64,000 nucleotides of DNA from Hyphomicrobiales bacterium (GCA_900468285.1 UBTF01000012.1:186001-250000); one strand, 5' to 3'; shown: positions 10,217 through 20,373, counted from the first letter of the stretch. Notes: generated from the sequence alone by a model not told the origin. A program made the numbers and translations.

Positions 10217-11407
10217 ATGAGACTTCAATCCACCCGGCAAGTTCTGTTTGCCAGCGCTGCGGCGTTTGCATTTGCATCACCAGCGTTCGCCCTCGATGGC
10301 GCCGATCTGCTCAAGAAGATCAACGCCGCCTATACCGTGCAGGGCGCTGCTGTCGAAGCAAAGTCCATTGCAGTGAAGGGCAGCACAGTCATTTTCAGCG
10401 GCGTTACCTTCGGCGCTGCGGCCGATCCTTCGCAGAAGATCCCTGTCGGCAACGTCACGCTTGATGGCGTTGAAGAAGACGAAGGCGGATACACCATCGA
10501 GAAGATGAGCTTCGATAATGTGAAGTTTGCCCAGGACGGCATCTCCATCGATGCGAGCGACATCTACATGACTGGCGTCACCGTGCCGGCCGACACCACC
10601 ACCGGTAAACTGGACTCGATGCTGCTGTATGACGAAGCGCATAGCGGCCCTGTCGTGGTGAAGCTGGGTGAGAAGGAAAGCTTCTCCGTGGCTGAAACAA
10701 CCACCACGATGACCCAGAGCGAGGATGAGAGCACCATCAGCTTCGATCTCAACGCCAGCGGCTTCAAGGCCGACCTTTCCGGCGTGACCGACCCCAAGAC
10801 GAAGGAAGCCATCGACAAGCTGAAGGTTCAGCAGTTGAGCGGCGACCTGACCATGAGCGGCTCCTGGGAACTGGCTCCCGGCACGTTGAGTGTCGATGAG
10901 TATGCCATCGACCTGAAGGATGTCGGCCGTCTCAACATGGCCTTCAGCTTCTCCGGCTATACGCTGAACTTCATCAAATCCATGCAGGAAGCCGTGAAGG
11001 CGCAGGCCGCCAACCCCAACAAAGAACAGGCGGATCAGGCAGCTGGTCTCGCCATGCTCGGCCTCATCCAGCAGTTGAGCTTCAACAGCGCCGAGATCAC
11101 CTTTGAAGATGCCAGCATCACCAAGCGCGCCATCGATTACGCCGCTGGCGAACAGGGCATGACCGGCGAGCAGCTATCGCAGACCATCAAGGGCATGGTT
11201 CCCCTGATGATGGCCCAGCTGAATGTACCTGAATTGCAAAACGCCGTTTCAGCTGCCGTCAATGCCTATATCGATGATCCCAAGAACTTCACGATCTCGG
11301 CAGAACCGGCAAAGCCCGTCCCCTTCCCCATGATCATGGGTGCGGCCATGGGTGCGCCAAACACCATCCCGCAGGTGCTGGGCGTGACGGTTACGGCCAA
11401 CGAATAG
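10217..11407 (+). CDS. Exported protein of unknown function
   Basis: 396 residues starting with a signal peptide that ends near residue 25 (SPAFALDG). The mature part alternates short beta-like stretches with Thr/Ser/Asp-rich turns (for example SIAVKGSTVIFSGVTFG and GISIDASDIYMTGVTV), which suggests a beta-rich periplasmic or surface domain up to about residue 240, followed by a helical segment with Gln/Ala (about 250-350). I do not recognise the family; AsmA-like or DUF945-like folds are possible but unproven. Shine-Dalgarno GAGGAAGAGA is well placed. A single-gene unit: divergent from parC and ended by its own terminator. Confidence 0.75.
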   Translation: MRLQSTRQVLFASAAAFAFASPAFALDGADLLKKINAAYTVQGAAVEAKSIAVKGSTVIFSGVTFGAAADPSQKIPVGNVTLDGVEEDEGGYTIEKMSFDNVKFAQDGISIDASDIYMTGVTVPADTTTGKLDSMLLYDEAHSGPVVVKLGEKESFSVAETTTTMTQSEDESTISFDLNASGFKADLSGVTDPKTKEAIDKLKVQQLSGDLTMSGSWELAPGTLSVDEYAIDLKDVGRLNMAFSFSGYTLNFIKSMQEAVKAQAANPNKEQADQAAGLAMLGLIQQLSFNSAEITFEDASITKRAIDYAAGEQGMTGEQLSQTIKGMVPLMMAQLNVPELQNAVSAAVNAYIDDPKNFTISAEPAKPVPFPMIMGAAMGAPNTIPQVLGVTVTANE

Positions 11408-11427
11408 TCTTTGACGATCAAACTTCG

Positions 11428-11461
11428 AGCCGCCCTGTGAACCATGACAGGGCGGCTTTTT
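11428..11461 (+). terminator. Rho-independent terminator of the exported-protein gene
   Basis: Perfect 11-base arms AGCCGCCCTGT (11428-11438) and ACAGGGCGGCT (11447-11457), 8-base loop, then TTTTTGTT. Confidence 0.9.
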
Positions 11462-11480
11462 GTTGCGCGCGTTCTTGCGA

Positions 11481-11515
11481 AAAACAAAAGGGCCAGCGTT
11501 TCCGCCAGCCCTTTT
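11481..11515 (-). terminator. Rho-independent terminator of aspS
   Basis: Read on the minus strand, GGGCTGGCG pairs with CGCTGGCCC (two G-U pairs) around a GAAA tetraloop and is followed by TTTTGTTTTT, 22 bases past the aspS stop. The plus-strand reading also ends in T's, so it may work both ways. Confidence 0.8.
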
Positions 11516-11537
11516 TCTAAACGCTCAGTATTGCGTA

Positions 11538-13328
11538 TCAGTCTTTCTTCTGCGTCGGCACCACACGCAGTGCCAGTTCGCGAAGCTGGGTCGGCGTGGC
11601 TGGTGCCGGGGCGTTCATCAGCAGGTCCTGTGCCTGCTGGTTCATCGGGAACAGCGTGATTTCGCGCAGGTTCTTGGTGCCGGTCAGCAACATAACCACG
11701 CGGTCCACACCGGCTGCCATGCCGCCATGCGGAGGCGCGCCGTACTGGAAGGCGCGGTAGAGGCCACCGAAGCGATCTTCCACGTCCTGCTGGCTGAGGC
11801 CAACCTTCTCAAATGCCTTGACCATGAGTTCAGGCGACTGGTTACGAATAGAGCCCGAAGCAATTTCGTAGCCGTTGCAAACCATGTCGTACTGGTAGGC
11901 CTTGATGGTCAGCGGGTCCTGATTTTCCAGCGCGTCCATTCCGCCCTGCGGCATGGAGAACGGGTTGTGGGCGAAGTCGATCTTCTTTTCTTCTTCGTTA
12001 TATTCGAAGAACGGAAAGTCGACGATCCAGCACAGCTCGAAGCGATCGCGGTCCACCAGGTTCAGTTCCTCACCGGCACGGGTGCGGGCTTCGCCAGCGA
12101 ACTTGTAGAACTTGGCAGGGTCACCAGCCACGAAGAAGGAGGCGTCGCCTGCTTCGAGACCAAGCTGAACGCGCAGGGCTTCGGTGCGCTCCTCGCCAAT
12201 GTTCTTGGCGAGCGGACCTGAACCGACGACCTTGCCGTCTTCTTCCTTCCAGAAGATGTAGCCGAGGCCCGGCTGTCCTTGCGACTGCGCCCAGGCATTC
12301 ATGCGGTCACAGAATGCGCGGCTACCGCCGGTCTTGGCCGGGATCGCCCAGACTTCGACCTTCGGGTTGGATGCGATCATGTTTGCAAAGACCTTGAAGC
12401 CGGAACCGGCAAAATGATCTGTTACGGCCTGCATCTCGATCGGGTTGCGAAGGTCCGGCTTGTCGGAACCGTAGGTGCGGATCGAATCGTCATAGGCAAT
12501 GCGGCGGAAGTTCTGCGTGACAGGCTTGCCTTCGGCAAACTGCTCGAACACGCCGCGAATGACGGGTTCCATGGTTTCCCAGACGTCTTCCTGCGTCACG
12601 AAGCTCATTTCGAGGTCGAGCTGGTAGAATTCGCCCGGCAGACGGTCTGCACGCGGGTCTTCATCGCGGAAGCATGGCGCGATCTGGAAGTACCGGTCGA
12701 AACCCGCCACCATCAGAAGCTGCTTGTACTGCTGCGGTGCCTGCGGCAGCGCGAAGAACTTGCCTTCGTGAATACGGCTCGGCACGAGGAAATCGCGCGC
12801 GCCTTCTGGCGACGATGCCGTCAGGATCGGCGTGGAATATTCGGCAAAGCCGATATCACCCATGCGGCGGCGCATGTCGGAAATGATCTGCGTGCGCTTG
12901 ATGATGTTCTTGTGCAGCGTATCGCGGCGCAGGTCGAGGAAGCGGTACTTGAGGCGCACATCTTCAGGATAGTCGGGCTCGCCGAAGACCGGCAGCGGCA
13001 GCTCCTTGGAAGCGGCCAGAACTTCGATTTCCTGCGCGTAAAGCTCGATCTCGCCAGTCGCCATGCCCTTGTTGACGGTGTCGTCAGAGCGGGCCTTGAC
13101 CAGACCGTCGATGCGGATGACCCATTCGCCACGAACCGTTTCGGCAATCTTGAATGCCGGGCTGTCCGGGTCTGCAACGACCTGGGTGATGCCGTAGTGG
13201 TCGCGAAGGTCGATGAAGAGAACGCCGCCGTGATCTCGCACACGATGAACCCAGCCGGAGAGACGAACGGTTTCGCCGACATGCGACTTGCGGAGAGCGG
13301 CACAGGTGTGGCTGCGGTAACGATGCAT
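11538..13328 (-). CDS. aspS: Aspartyl-tRNA synthetase
   Basis: Charges tRNA-Asp. 596 residues from the ATG at 13328, which has AGGA 7 bases upstream; a 12-residue longer frame lacks such support. The OB-fold anticodon domain is at the N-terminus, motif 2 is in [15 protein letters not shown], the bacterial GAD insertion follows, and motif 3 [11 protein letters not shown] is near the C-terminus. His33 in RDHGG matches the residue found in non-discriminating AspRS such as that of Pseudomonas aeruginosa (E. coli has Leu), suggesting it may also charge tRNA-Asn for GatCAB amidation. Confidence 0.96.
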   Translation of the reverse strand: MHRYRSHTCAALRKSHVGETVRLSGWVHRVRDHGGVLFIDLRDHYGITQVVADPDSPAFKIAETVRGEWVIRIDGLVKARSDDTVNKGMATGEIELYAQEIEVLAASKELPLPVFGEPDYPEDVRLKYRFLDLRRDTLHKNIIKRTQIISDMRRRMGDIGFAEYSTPILTASSPEGARDFLVPSRIHEGKFFALPQAPQQYKQLLMVAGFDRYFQIAPCFRDEDPRADRLPGEFYQLDLEMSFVTQEDVWETMEPVIRGVFEQFAEGKPVTQNFRRIAYDDSIRTYGSDKPDLRNPIEMQAVTDHFAGSGFKVFANMIASNPKVEVWAIPAKTGGSRAFCDRMNAWAQSQGQPGLGYIFWKEEDGKVVGSGPLAKNIGEERTEALRVQLGLEAGDASFFVAGDPAKFYKFAGEARTRAGEELNLVDRDRFELCWIVDFPFFEYNEEEKKIDFAHNPFSMPQGGMDALENQDPLTIKAYQYDMVCNGYEIASGSIRNQSPELMVKAFEKVGLSQQDVEDRFGGLYRAFQYGAPPHGGMAAGVDRVVMLLTGTKNLREITLFPMNQQAQDLLMNAPAPATPTQLRELALRVVPTQKKD

Positions 13329-13534
13329 TTTGTTATCCTGAAACATAGCGGCGATCTCGCACATGGATCGCGTATTCTAAATCGGGCGGAAAAGCGCACG
13401 GCCCGCCTGATTTGTCAAGGCAAAGCGCAATATTGTCCCGTCCAGAGCCGTCTTTAGACGTATTTGACCGCGCAGAATCGGATATCGCTGTTATAGCCTT
13501 CCCCGACGCACTCCAGACACGCGATGTGTATTGC

Positions 13535-14788
13535 ATGAGCCAGATCAGACCCCTAATTCCGCTGCTGCTGACAGCGGGCATACTCATCGGTGGCAACGGA
13601 CTGCAGGGAACCTTCATCGCCCTGCGCGGACTGTCTGAGGGGTTTTCGCCAAGCACCATCGGCCTCATCAGCGCGGGTTACAGCCTTGGCTTTGCCGTTG
13701 GCTGCATCAGCGTTACCCGATTGTTGCGTCGGATCGGCCATATCAGGGTCTTTTCCGCCATGGCCGCCATCGCGTCGGCAGCATCGATCACCATGGTCCT
13801 CATCACCAATCCGGTGTTCTGGTTCGTCATGCGCTTCATCATCGGCATCGCCGTCGCGTGTCTTTTCGCGACCATCGAAAGCTGGATCAATGCGCAGGTC
13901 ACGAATTCAAACCGTGCGCGCACCCTGTCCATCTATCGTTTTGTCGATCTCGGCTCCGTGACGCTGGCGCAATATGTCATACCGGCTGCTGGCATCGAGG
14001 GGCCAGCGATCTTTTCCATCATCGCCATGGCGCTCGCATTGTCCATCGTGCCGATATCGCTGGCTGACAAATCCAACCCGGCGCCACCGAACCAGGTGCC
14101 GTTCAATCTCTTTGCCGTGTGGCGGATTTCGCCGCTTGCCGTCATCGGCTGTATCGCTGTCGGTCTCAGCATGTCTGCCTTTCGCAACATCGGCCCCATT
14201 TACGCCGAACAGATCGGATTTTCCGTCACCTCGATTGCAACATTCATGAGCGCTGGCATTATCGGCGGTGTCGTGCTGCAATATCCGCTGGGAGCCTATT
14301 CCGACCGTTACGACCGGCGCATCGTCATTCTCACGACCACGGCCTTCTCCGTCGTCACCGGACTGTTTCTGTCCTTCTTCGCCGGCAATGATGAAATCAG
14401 GAATGTCATCGGCGTATTCATCTTCGGTGCCTTTGCGCTGCCGCTTTACTCGCTCAGTTCCGCCCACGGTAACGACCACGCCAGAGACGGTGAACACGCC
14501 ATGATGTCGGCGGGGCTCTTGTTCTTCTGGTCGCTGGGTGCCACGGCGGGGCCGCTGCTCGCCTCCGTTTTCATCGATGTCTTCGGGCCCAAAGCCCTGT
14601 TTGCCTATACGGCGGCCATCCAGATTGTCTTCATGATCTACACGATTTATCGGCTGACCGTTCGGGCCGGCGTGCCGCCTGAGCAACGGAACTGGCGCTT
14701 TCGATCGCTGCTGCGCACCTCTGCCTATTTTACGAAGCTGGCAGCACCGCCTTCGCCCGATCAGGATAAAAAACGGCCGGAAGAGTAA
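13535..14788 (+). CDS. MFS transporter (YcaD/UMF-like)
   Basis: 417 residues with about 12 hydrophobic segments and the MFS loop 2-3 motif remnant near VTRLLRRIGHIR. The second-half motif GAYSDRYDRRIVI (around residue 250) is the matching cytoplasmic loop. It resembles the YcaD/purine-efflux-like group of MFS carriers; substrate unknown. The ATG at 13535 gives the family start MSQIRPLIPLLL, while 41 further upstream codons are polar and lie in the aspS promoter region. The hydrophilic tail ends in a basic stretch. Divergent from aspS, followed by rnd. Confidence 0.85.
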   Translation: MSQIRPLIPLLLTAGILIGGNGLQGTFIALRGLSEGFSPSTIGLISAGYSLGFAVGCISVTRLLRRIGHIRVFSAMAAIASAASITMVLITNPVFWFVMRFIIGIAVACLFATIESWINAQVTNSNRARTLSIYRFVDLGSVTLAQYVIPAAGIEGPAIFSIIAMALALSIVPISLADKSNPAPPNQVPFNLFAVWRISPLAVIGCIAVGLSMSAFRNIGPIYAEQIGFSVTSIATFMSAGIIGGVVLQYPLGAYSDRYDRRIVILTTTAFSVVTGLFLSFFAGNDEIRNVIGVFIFGAFALPLYSLSSAHGNDHARDGEHAMMSAGLLFFWSLGATAGPLLASVFIDVFGPKALFAYTAAIQIVFMIYTIYRLTVRAGVPPEQRNWRFRSLLRTSAYFTKLAAPPSPDQDKKRPEE

Positions 14789-14869
14789 CATCTGTGTCGG
14801 AAAGATGCGCGATAGCCGAAAGAACAGCCGGCTTTGTATTGACATGGCGGCTTCAAAGGGAAAGTAAGT

Positions 14870-16051
14870 TTGATACTTTCCATGAGCGGCAAAAAAACAA
14901 TGATTGAAACGACCACTGCACTCGCTGAGGCCTGCAAGGAGCTGGCGAAATCCGAATTCATTACCATCGATACGGAATTTCTACGCGAAACGACTTTCTG
15001 GCCCCAGCTCTGTCTTGTTCAGATGGCGAGCCCCACGCTCGAAGTGCTGGTCGATCCACTTGCGAAGGACATAGACCTTTCGCCGCTGTTCGAACTGATG
15101 GCCAATCCTGATGTCGTCAAGGTCTTCCATGCGGCAAGGCAGGACATCGAAATCGTCCACCATCTCGGCGGCCTGATCCCGCACCCCATTTTCGACACTC
15201 AGGTTGCGGCAATGGTCTGCGGCTTTGGTGACTCGATTTCCTATGATCAGCTCGTGCAGAAGATCAAGAACGTGCAGATCGACAAATCATCGCGCTTCAC
15301 GGACTGGAGCCGTCGCCCGCTGACGGAAAAGCAGCTTGATTATGCGCTTGCTGATGTCACCCATCTGCGTGATGTCTATTTGGCGCTGAAAGCGCAGCTG
15401 GAGCGGGAGGGTCGCTCGTCTTGGCTCAAGGAAGAGATGGATATCCTTGAGTCCCGCGAGACCTACGACATGCACCCAGACGATGCGTGGCTGCGATTGA
15501 AGTCTCGCCTGCGCAAACCAACAGAACTCGCGATCCTGAAATTCATTGCCGCATGGCGTGAGCGCGAGGCGCGCAGCCGAAACGTCCCTCGCTCGCGGGT
15601 CTTGAAGGATGACGCGATTTTCGAAATCGCCCAGCAGCAGCCCAAGGACACGGATGCGCTATCGCGTCTGCGCACCGTGCCGAAAGGCTGGGAAAGATCG
15701 TCTTCGGGCACTGCCATCATCGAAACCGTGAACGCTGCACTTGCCCTGCCAAAGGCAGAAATGCCCCACCCGCCCAGGCAGAGCCATTCTCCTGAAGGTT
15801 CTGGCGCAGCGGTAGAGCTTCTCAAGGTGCTTTTGAAGCTGACGGCTGACAAGCATGGAGTCGCCGCCAAGGTAATTGCCAACAGCGAAGACCTCGACAA
15901 GATTGCATCCGATGGCGAGAATGCCGAGGTTCCCGCACTTGCCGGATGGCGTCGTGATCTTTTTGGCGAACCGGCCCTGAAACTGATTCGCGGTGAAGTC
16001 GCTCTGCGCTTCGCGGGCAAAAAGGTCGAAGCACTCGAACTGCCGCAATAG
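14870..16051 (+). CDS. rnd: Ribonuclease D
   Basis: A 3'-5' exoribonuclease that trims tRNA and other structured RNA ends. The DEDDy exonuclease motifs are present: ITIDTEFLRE (Exo I), FHAARQDIEIV (Exo II) and DYALADVTHL (Exo III with Tyr). An HRDC domain follows near 205-285 (KPTELAILKFIAAWRE). 393 residues if the TTG at 14870 is used, with AAGGGAAAG just upstream; ATG codons at 14882 and 14900 are alternatives and the latter gives the most usual family N-terminus. Near aspS, as seen in related genomes. Confidence 0.93.
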   Translation: MILSMSGKKTMIETTTALAEACKELAKSEFITIDTEFLRETTFWPQLCLVQMASPTLEVLVDPLAKDIDLSPLFELMANPDVVKVFHAARQDIEIVHHLGGLIPHPIFDTQVAAMVCGFGDSISYDQLVQKIKNVQIDKSSRFTDWSRRPLTEKQLDYALADVTHLRDVYLALKAQLEREGRSSWLKEEMDILESRETYDMHPDDAWLRLKSRLRKPTELAILKFIAAWREREARSRNVPRSRVLKDDAIFEIAQQQPKDTDALSRLRTVPKGWERSSSGTAIIETVNAALALPKAEMPHPPRQSHSPEGSGAAVELLKVLLKLTADKHGVAAKVIANSEDLDKIASDGENAEVPALAGWRRDLFGEPALKLIRGEVALRFAGKKVEALELPQ

Positions 16052-16285
16052 GCGGCATCTTTTAACAACCGCTACAGACCGGAATTAAATGAAAGACGGC
16101 CGATCACCGGTCGTCGGGCTGATAGGACCGATGCAAGTCGGTCACATCAGCATCGCATCCGCACATATTACCAAAACATCACTTTTGGCCCCACCCTTTC
16201 CACAATATGGTCGCAGCCATCGGGGATGGAATACCATTCCTGCTGCAATCCCAGGACGCCTCTGCTGTTCTGAAAAAGAGTTACG

Positions 16286-17311
16286 ATGAGAAAAATTCTG
16301 GCAATGCTGGACTATGTGATGCTGTTTCTGGCGGTTGCCGGAAGCGGTGTCGCCTATGCATTTCTGGAATATGGTGGCGGCGCTTTCATCGGCGCGACCT
16401 ATGCGCTGTTTGCCTGCGCGCCCATTCTTGCGTTCGAACGCGGCTACATAATGCCCGGCCTGTCGCGCAGAATCAGTATGCTGCCAACGCCCGCCTATAT
16501 CCTGTCGGCCTTTGCCGCCTATGCCGTTCTGGTCTTCTGCGGCTTCGGTCTTGGCGGCACCATCCTTTGGGCGACAGGCATCCTGCCCACCAGCTGGCGA
16601 CGGGCTGTCCACGCTGAAATGCAGACGCTGGTTTTTACCCTTGGTGTCTGCGCCATCATCGTTTTTGTCATGCGTGTCCGGGAATTGCTGGGACGGGATA
16701 TCTTCATCGATCTCATTCTCGGGCGTTACCGCCGACCTGTTGCGGAAGAGCGCGTCTTCCTTTTCGTTGATCTCGTGGGCTCGACATCTTTTGCCGAGAC
16801 GCATGGCGACCTGCGCGCGCAGGAATATCTGGGCGAACTGTTTTCGGTCTATGCCGGGCCCGTCAGGCGGCATGGTGGCGTAATCGATGACTATATCGGG
16901 GACGCGGCCATCATCACCTGGCCCTATCATATGGCGATCAGGCGCGCAGCCTGTATCAACTGCGTCTTCGATATTCTCGCCTCCATCGAGGCAAACCGTG
17001 CTGACTGGCTCTTGCGTTTCGGCACCGTGCCGAAACTACGGTTTGCCATTCATGGTGGCCCGGTCATTACCGCTGAAATCGGTGTCGATCACCACAAGAT
17101 CACCTATTTTGGCGACACCGTAAACACCACTGCCCGGCTTGAGATGCTCAGCAAAATGCTCGGGCATCCCGTCCTCATCTCCGCCGATCTCGCCCATCAG
17201 CTTCTGCTGCCAAAGGGCGTCAAGAGCGAGTATCTCGGGGAGCACGCAGTCAAGGGGCGCGGGCAGACACTGGGCGTCTGCGCATTGAGCCGTCAGGCGA
17301 GCATAAGCTGA
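16286..17311 (+). CDS. Membrane class III adenylate/guanylate cyclase
   Basis: 341 residues: four or five membrane segments (about 8-130), a short linker, then a class III cyclase domain (about 150-335). Metal ligands are Asp162 in FVDLVGS and Asp206 in YIGDAAI; the transition-state Asn and Arg are kept in GDTVNTTARLE. The substrate-selecting Lys is replaced by Asp202 and the paired Asp position is Thr, so ATP versus GTP preference cannot be read from the usual rule. Similar alphaproteobacterial cyclases exist. Probably makes a cyclic nucleotide at the inner membrane in response to an unknown cue. A weak GAG lies before the ATG. Confidence 0.85.
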   Translation: MRKILAMLDYVMLFLAVAGSGVAYAFLEYGGGAFIGATYALFACAPILAFERGYIMPGLSRRISMLPTPAYILSAFAAYAVLVFCGFGLGGTILWATGILPTSWRRAVHAEMQTLVFTLGVCAIIVFVMRVRELLGRDIFIDLILGRYRRPVAEERVFLFVDLVGSTSFAETHGDLRAQEYLGELFSVYAGPVRRHGGVIDDYIGDAAIITWPYHMAIRRAACINCVFDILASIEANRADWLLRFGTVPKLRFAIHGGPVITAEIGVDHHKITYFGDTVNTTARLEMLSKMLGHPVLISADLAHQLLLPKGVKSEYLGEHAVKGRGQTLGVCALSRQASIS

Positions 17312-17329
17312 CACTGATTTAATTTATCA

Positions 17330-17380
17330 GCGTCATCAAATCTTCAAAGGGAATTCAAGTGGCTGTCATGAAGCTTGCCT
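17330..17380 (+). promoter_or_regulatory. PHO-box-like 11-bp repeat array
   Basis: TCA occurs at 17333, 17344, 17355 and 17366, exactly 11 bp apart. The last unit is a perfect CTGTCAT (17363-17369), the PhoB half-site; the first is GCGTCAT. Eleven-base periodicity with an AT-rich spacer is the PhoB pattern. It lies 50-90 bases before a phytase-type esterase gene. The two middle units match only at TTCA. Confidence 0.55.
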
Positions 17381-17420
17381 AACGGTCCGTGCATTGCATA
17401 TGCAAACCGAAGGTCATTCC

Positions 17421-18782
17421 ATGAAAAACACCCTCCTCGCCTCCGCCGCCTTTATACTGCTCGGCACTGTCTCCGCTCATGCCGCGGAAAAGGAATTTCC
17501 TGCAAAGCTCGTTTCACAGGCCGTCCTGCCTGCAAATACGATCATCGCTGCGCCTGAAGACGCGCCGGCGCACCTCAAGACCTCCGGCAAGTTTACCACG
17601 CCAGACCGCAAGCGCACCGATGCTCTCGGCACCGTGCCGGGCAAGGATGGCGTGCGTGCGACCGGCCTTTCCATGCCATTCGCCGGACAGGCCATGCAGG
17701 GCTTTTCCGGGATCAAGGCCTTGGACGATGGCACCTTCTGGAGCCTGTCCGACAACGGCTTCGGCTCAAAGGCGAATTCAAGCGACTCGATGCTCATGCT
17801 GCACCATCTCAAGTTCGACTGGGACGGCGGCAAGGTCGAAGCACTTGAAACAGTGTTCCTTTCCGATCCTGACAAGAAGGCACCCTTCCCCATCGTCATG
17901 GAAGGCTCTGATAAACGCTATCTGACCGGTGCGGATTTCGATGTTGAGTCCATCCAGCCGACCGCTGACGGTTTCTGGGTCGGTGAAGAATTCGGTCCCT
18001 ATGTCCTCAAGTTCAGCCGTGATGGTAAGCTCTTGGACGTCGTGGCAACGAAGGCGGGGGAGATCGAGGTCAAGTCACCAGATCACCCGACGCTATCCCT
18101 GCCCGGAAACCCGACGCAGAAGCTGCCCGCTTTCAACCTGAAACGTTCAGGCGGTTTCGAGGGCATGGCAATGTCGAAAGACGGGAAGACGATTTACGGC
18201 CTGCTTGAAGGCCCGCTCTACAATGCAGAAGGTCAGGTCGAGAAGACGGAGGATGGCGCGACCGGTCTGCGGATTCTTGAGCTCGATGTCGCAACCAAGA
18301 GCTGGACCGGACGTGCCTGGCTTTACCCACTCAGCGAAGGCGGCGAAGCCATCGGCGATTTCAACATGGTGGATGACAGCACCGCACTGGTTATCGAACG
18401 TGATAACGGCGCCGGAACAGCCGACAAGGCCTGCCCGGATGCAAAGAAGCCGGAAGCCACCTGCTTTGCCGTGCCTGCGAAATTCAAACGCATCTACAAG
18501 ATCGAGTTGAGCGATGCCAATGTTGGCAAAGCTGCCCGCAAGATCGGCTATATCGACCTGATGAAGATTGCTGATCCTGACAAGAAGGCCAAGCAGGGCA
18601 GCGAGAACGGTATCTACACGATGCCATTCGTCACCATCGAGAACGTGGACCGCGTCGACGCCACCCATATCGTCGTCGGCAACGACAACAACCTGCCCTT
18701 CTCGGCAGGTCGTGCGCTGGACAAGGCAGACGACAATGAATTCGTTCTGCTTGAAGTCAGAGACCTGCTGGACGCGAAGTAA
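17421..18782 (+). CDS. Exported esterase-like activity of phytase family protein
   Basis: 453 residues with a signal peptide ending at AHAAE (near 23). The mature protein matches the esterase-like/phytase-like beta-propeller family: GFSGIKALDDGTFWSLSDNGFG, a DFDVESIQPTADGFWVGEEFGP block and GGFEGMAMSKDGKTIYGLLEGP. Members are exported and thought to hydrolyse phosphoesters, though the substrate is not established. The ATG at 17421 has GAAGG 8 bases before it; an earlier in-frame ATG is not needed. The PHO-box-like array upstream suggests induction under phosphate limitation. Convergent with ppx, with a shared terminator. Confidence 0.85.
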   Translation: MKNTLLASAAFILLGTVSAHAAEKEFPAKLVSQAVLPANTIIAAPEDAPAHLKTSGKFTTPDRKRTDALGTVPGKDGVRATGLSMPFAGQAMQGFSGIKALDDGTFWSLSDNGFGSKANSSDSMLMLHHLKFDWDGGKVEALETVFLSDPDKKAPFPIVMEGSDKRYLTGADFDVESIQPTADGFWVGEEFGPYVLKFSRDGKLLDVVATKAGEIEVKSPDHPTLSLPGNPTQKLPAFNLKRSGGFEGMAMSKDGKTIYGLLEGPLYNAEGQVEKTEDGATGLRILELDVATKSWTGRAWLYPLSEGGEAIGDFNMVDDSTALVIERDNGAGTADKACPDAKKPEATCFAVPAKFKRIYKIELSDANVGKAARKIGYIDLMKIADPDKKAKQGSENGIYTMPFVTIENVDRVDATHIVVGNDNNLPFSAGRALDKADDNEFVLLEVRDLLDAK

Positions 18783-18795
18783 GCATCCCACAAAC

Positions 18796-18829
18796 GAAAA
18801 CCGCCATGGTGCATGCCATGGCGGTTTTC
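18796..18829. terminator. Bidirectional terminator
   Basis: Perfect 14-base arms GAAAACCGCCATGG (18796-18809) and CCATGGCGGTTTTC (18816-18829) with a 6-base loop, A-rich on one side and T-rich on the other, between convergent esterase and ppx genes. Confidence 0.9.
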
Positions 18830-18852
18830 AAAACAGTGTCGCGCAAGACGTG

Positions 18853-20373
18853 CTATTCGAAGACGAAGGCCAGCTTCTTGCCTGTCAACTTGGAGAGTTG
18901 CTGCAGGCGACCATCCAGCCGCTCCCCCGCAAAATCGCAGTAGTCGTGCGGCACGACAAATTCCAGATCGTAATCGGGATTTTCGGATTTGCGGAAACGC
19001 AGGTGATCGACAACACCGGGCATGGATGCGGAGAAGAGATAGGCTACCCGCAAAAGACCACCGAGCAGCTTTGCCAGTTCGATAATCCGTGGAGTGGCAA
19101 TCTTGGCCAGTCCGTCCGTCGTACCGTTGTCGTTCAGACCCTCGAAACGGTAATAGTTGGCCAGTGCGATATAGGCACGGCCAGGGTGGGTAATTGAAAC
19201 GAATGAGGAATGCGCGATGATGTTGAGCGCCTGCAATCCCCGATAATCGGGATGCGCGCGCCAGCTGATATCCGCCACCAGACATGCGGCCTGACGATAT
19301 CGGCCTTCTTCCGGCGTCTCCTCGATACCGAAAACCGGAAAGACCCGCCCACTCCAGTCAGCAAGCTCGCGCGCGTGTTCGGGCGAGCGGGCGCGAAGGA
19401 TTGCGAGTTCGTCGGCGGCCACCAGCAGTGGATCGGCCTGCCGGTCAGTCTCAGAGAGCAGTGAGTAGAGGTAGCCTTCACGGACGCCCTGCGCAGAGAA
19501 GGCGATACGGGCTGGCTTCATCACTTCCAGCACTTCGCGCAGCGCAATGGCACCAAAGGGCAAAAGGGAGCGACGGTTTTTGGATACGGCCTGCCATGCC
19601 GGGTCTTTGCTATCCTTGGAGGCAATCACCTCGCTGAGGAAGCCCAGCATTTCCGACAGTGGCACTTCATATCCCTGCATCATATGGAGAGGATAGTTGG
19701 TGATTTCCATGTGCAGTTTGGCGATGTTGCGCCATGTGCCGCCCACGGCATAGAACGTGCGTCCTTCACCCTTCGACAGCAACTTGGCGCTTTTGACCTG
19801 CTTCTTGGCGTAGCTTGTCGCCTTTTCCAGCGAACCGCCGGACTGTTCGAACAGCCGCAACCCGCCCAGCGGGAGCGTTATCCCCGTGCCGCAATCGCCG
19901 CCCTTGACGTCGATAAGCTCAAGCGAACCGCCGCCTAGATCGCCGGCAATACCATCGGGATCGTGAAAGCCGCTGATGACGCCATAGGCAGAATAGAGCG
20001 CTTCTTTTTCGCCGGACAAAACCTCGATCTCGCAGCCGAGAATGGCCTGTGCTTCGCGGATGAAGTCGGGACCGTTTTCTGCCTCACGCGCGGCAGCAGT
20101 TGCCAGCACGAAGAGCTGCTGGGCCTGCGCCTGATGCGAAAGGGCGCGAAAACGGCGGAGGGCAGTCAATGCCCGACGCACGCCCTCGTCGTCCATGCGA
20201 CCCGTCAATGCAAGGCCTTTTCCAAGCCCGCACAGAACCTTTTCATTGAACAGCACCGCGGGGGCGCGTGAGAGACCCTCATACACAACCAGACGAACGG
20301 AGTTCGAGCCGATATCGATGACGGAAACGGGGGCTATGCCGGAAAGCCGCCCCTGTGCTTCAGATCTTGTCAT
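18853..20373 (-). CDS. ppx: Exopolyphosphatase (Ppx/GppA)
   Basis: Removes terminal phosphate from polyphosphate, and may also act on pppGpp. 506 residues: ASKHA ATPase-fold phosphate 1 loop [16 protein letters not shown] at 18-33, a [13 protein letters not shown] phosphate 2 loop near 142, and an HD-like helical C-terminal part. The ATG overlaps the ppk stop by 4 bases (ATGA), so it is translated with ppk, giving opposing enzymes from one message. Ends at the bidirectional terminator shared with the esterase gene. Confidence 0.93.
   Translation of the reverse strand: MTRSEAQGRLSGIAPVSVIDIGSNSVRLVVYEGLSRAPAVLFNEKVLCGLGKGLALTGRMDDEGVRRALTALRRFRALSHQAQAQQLFVLATAAAREAENGPDFIREAQAILGCEIEVLSGEKEALYSAYGVISGFHDPDGIAGDLGGGSLELIDVKGGDCGTGITLPLGGLRLFEQSGGSLEKATSYAKKQVKSAKLLSKGEGRTFYAVGGTWRNIAKLHMEITNYPLHMMQGYEVPLSEMLGFLSEVIASKDSKDPAWQAVSKNRRSLLPFGAIALREVLEVMKPARIAFSAQGVREGYLYSLLSETDRQADPLLVAADELAILRARSPEHARELADWSGRVFPVFGIEETPEEGRYRQAACLVADISWRAHPDYRGLQALNIIAHSSFVSITHPGRAYIALANYYRFEGLNDNGTTDGLAKIATPRIIELAKLLGGLLRVAYLFSASMPGVVDHLRFRKSENPDYDLEFVVPHDYCDFAGERLDGRLQQLSKLTGKKLAFVFE

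Noticed and set aside
12279-13457. A long open frame antisense to aspS
   Set aside because: aspS is certain on the minus strand; the plus frame shows no domain.
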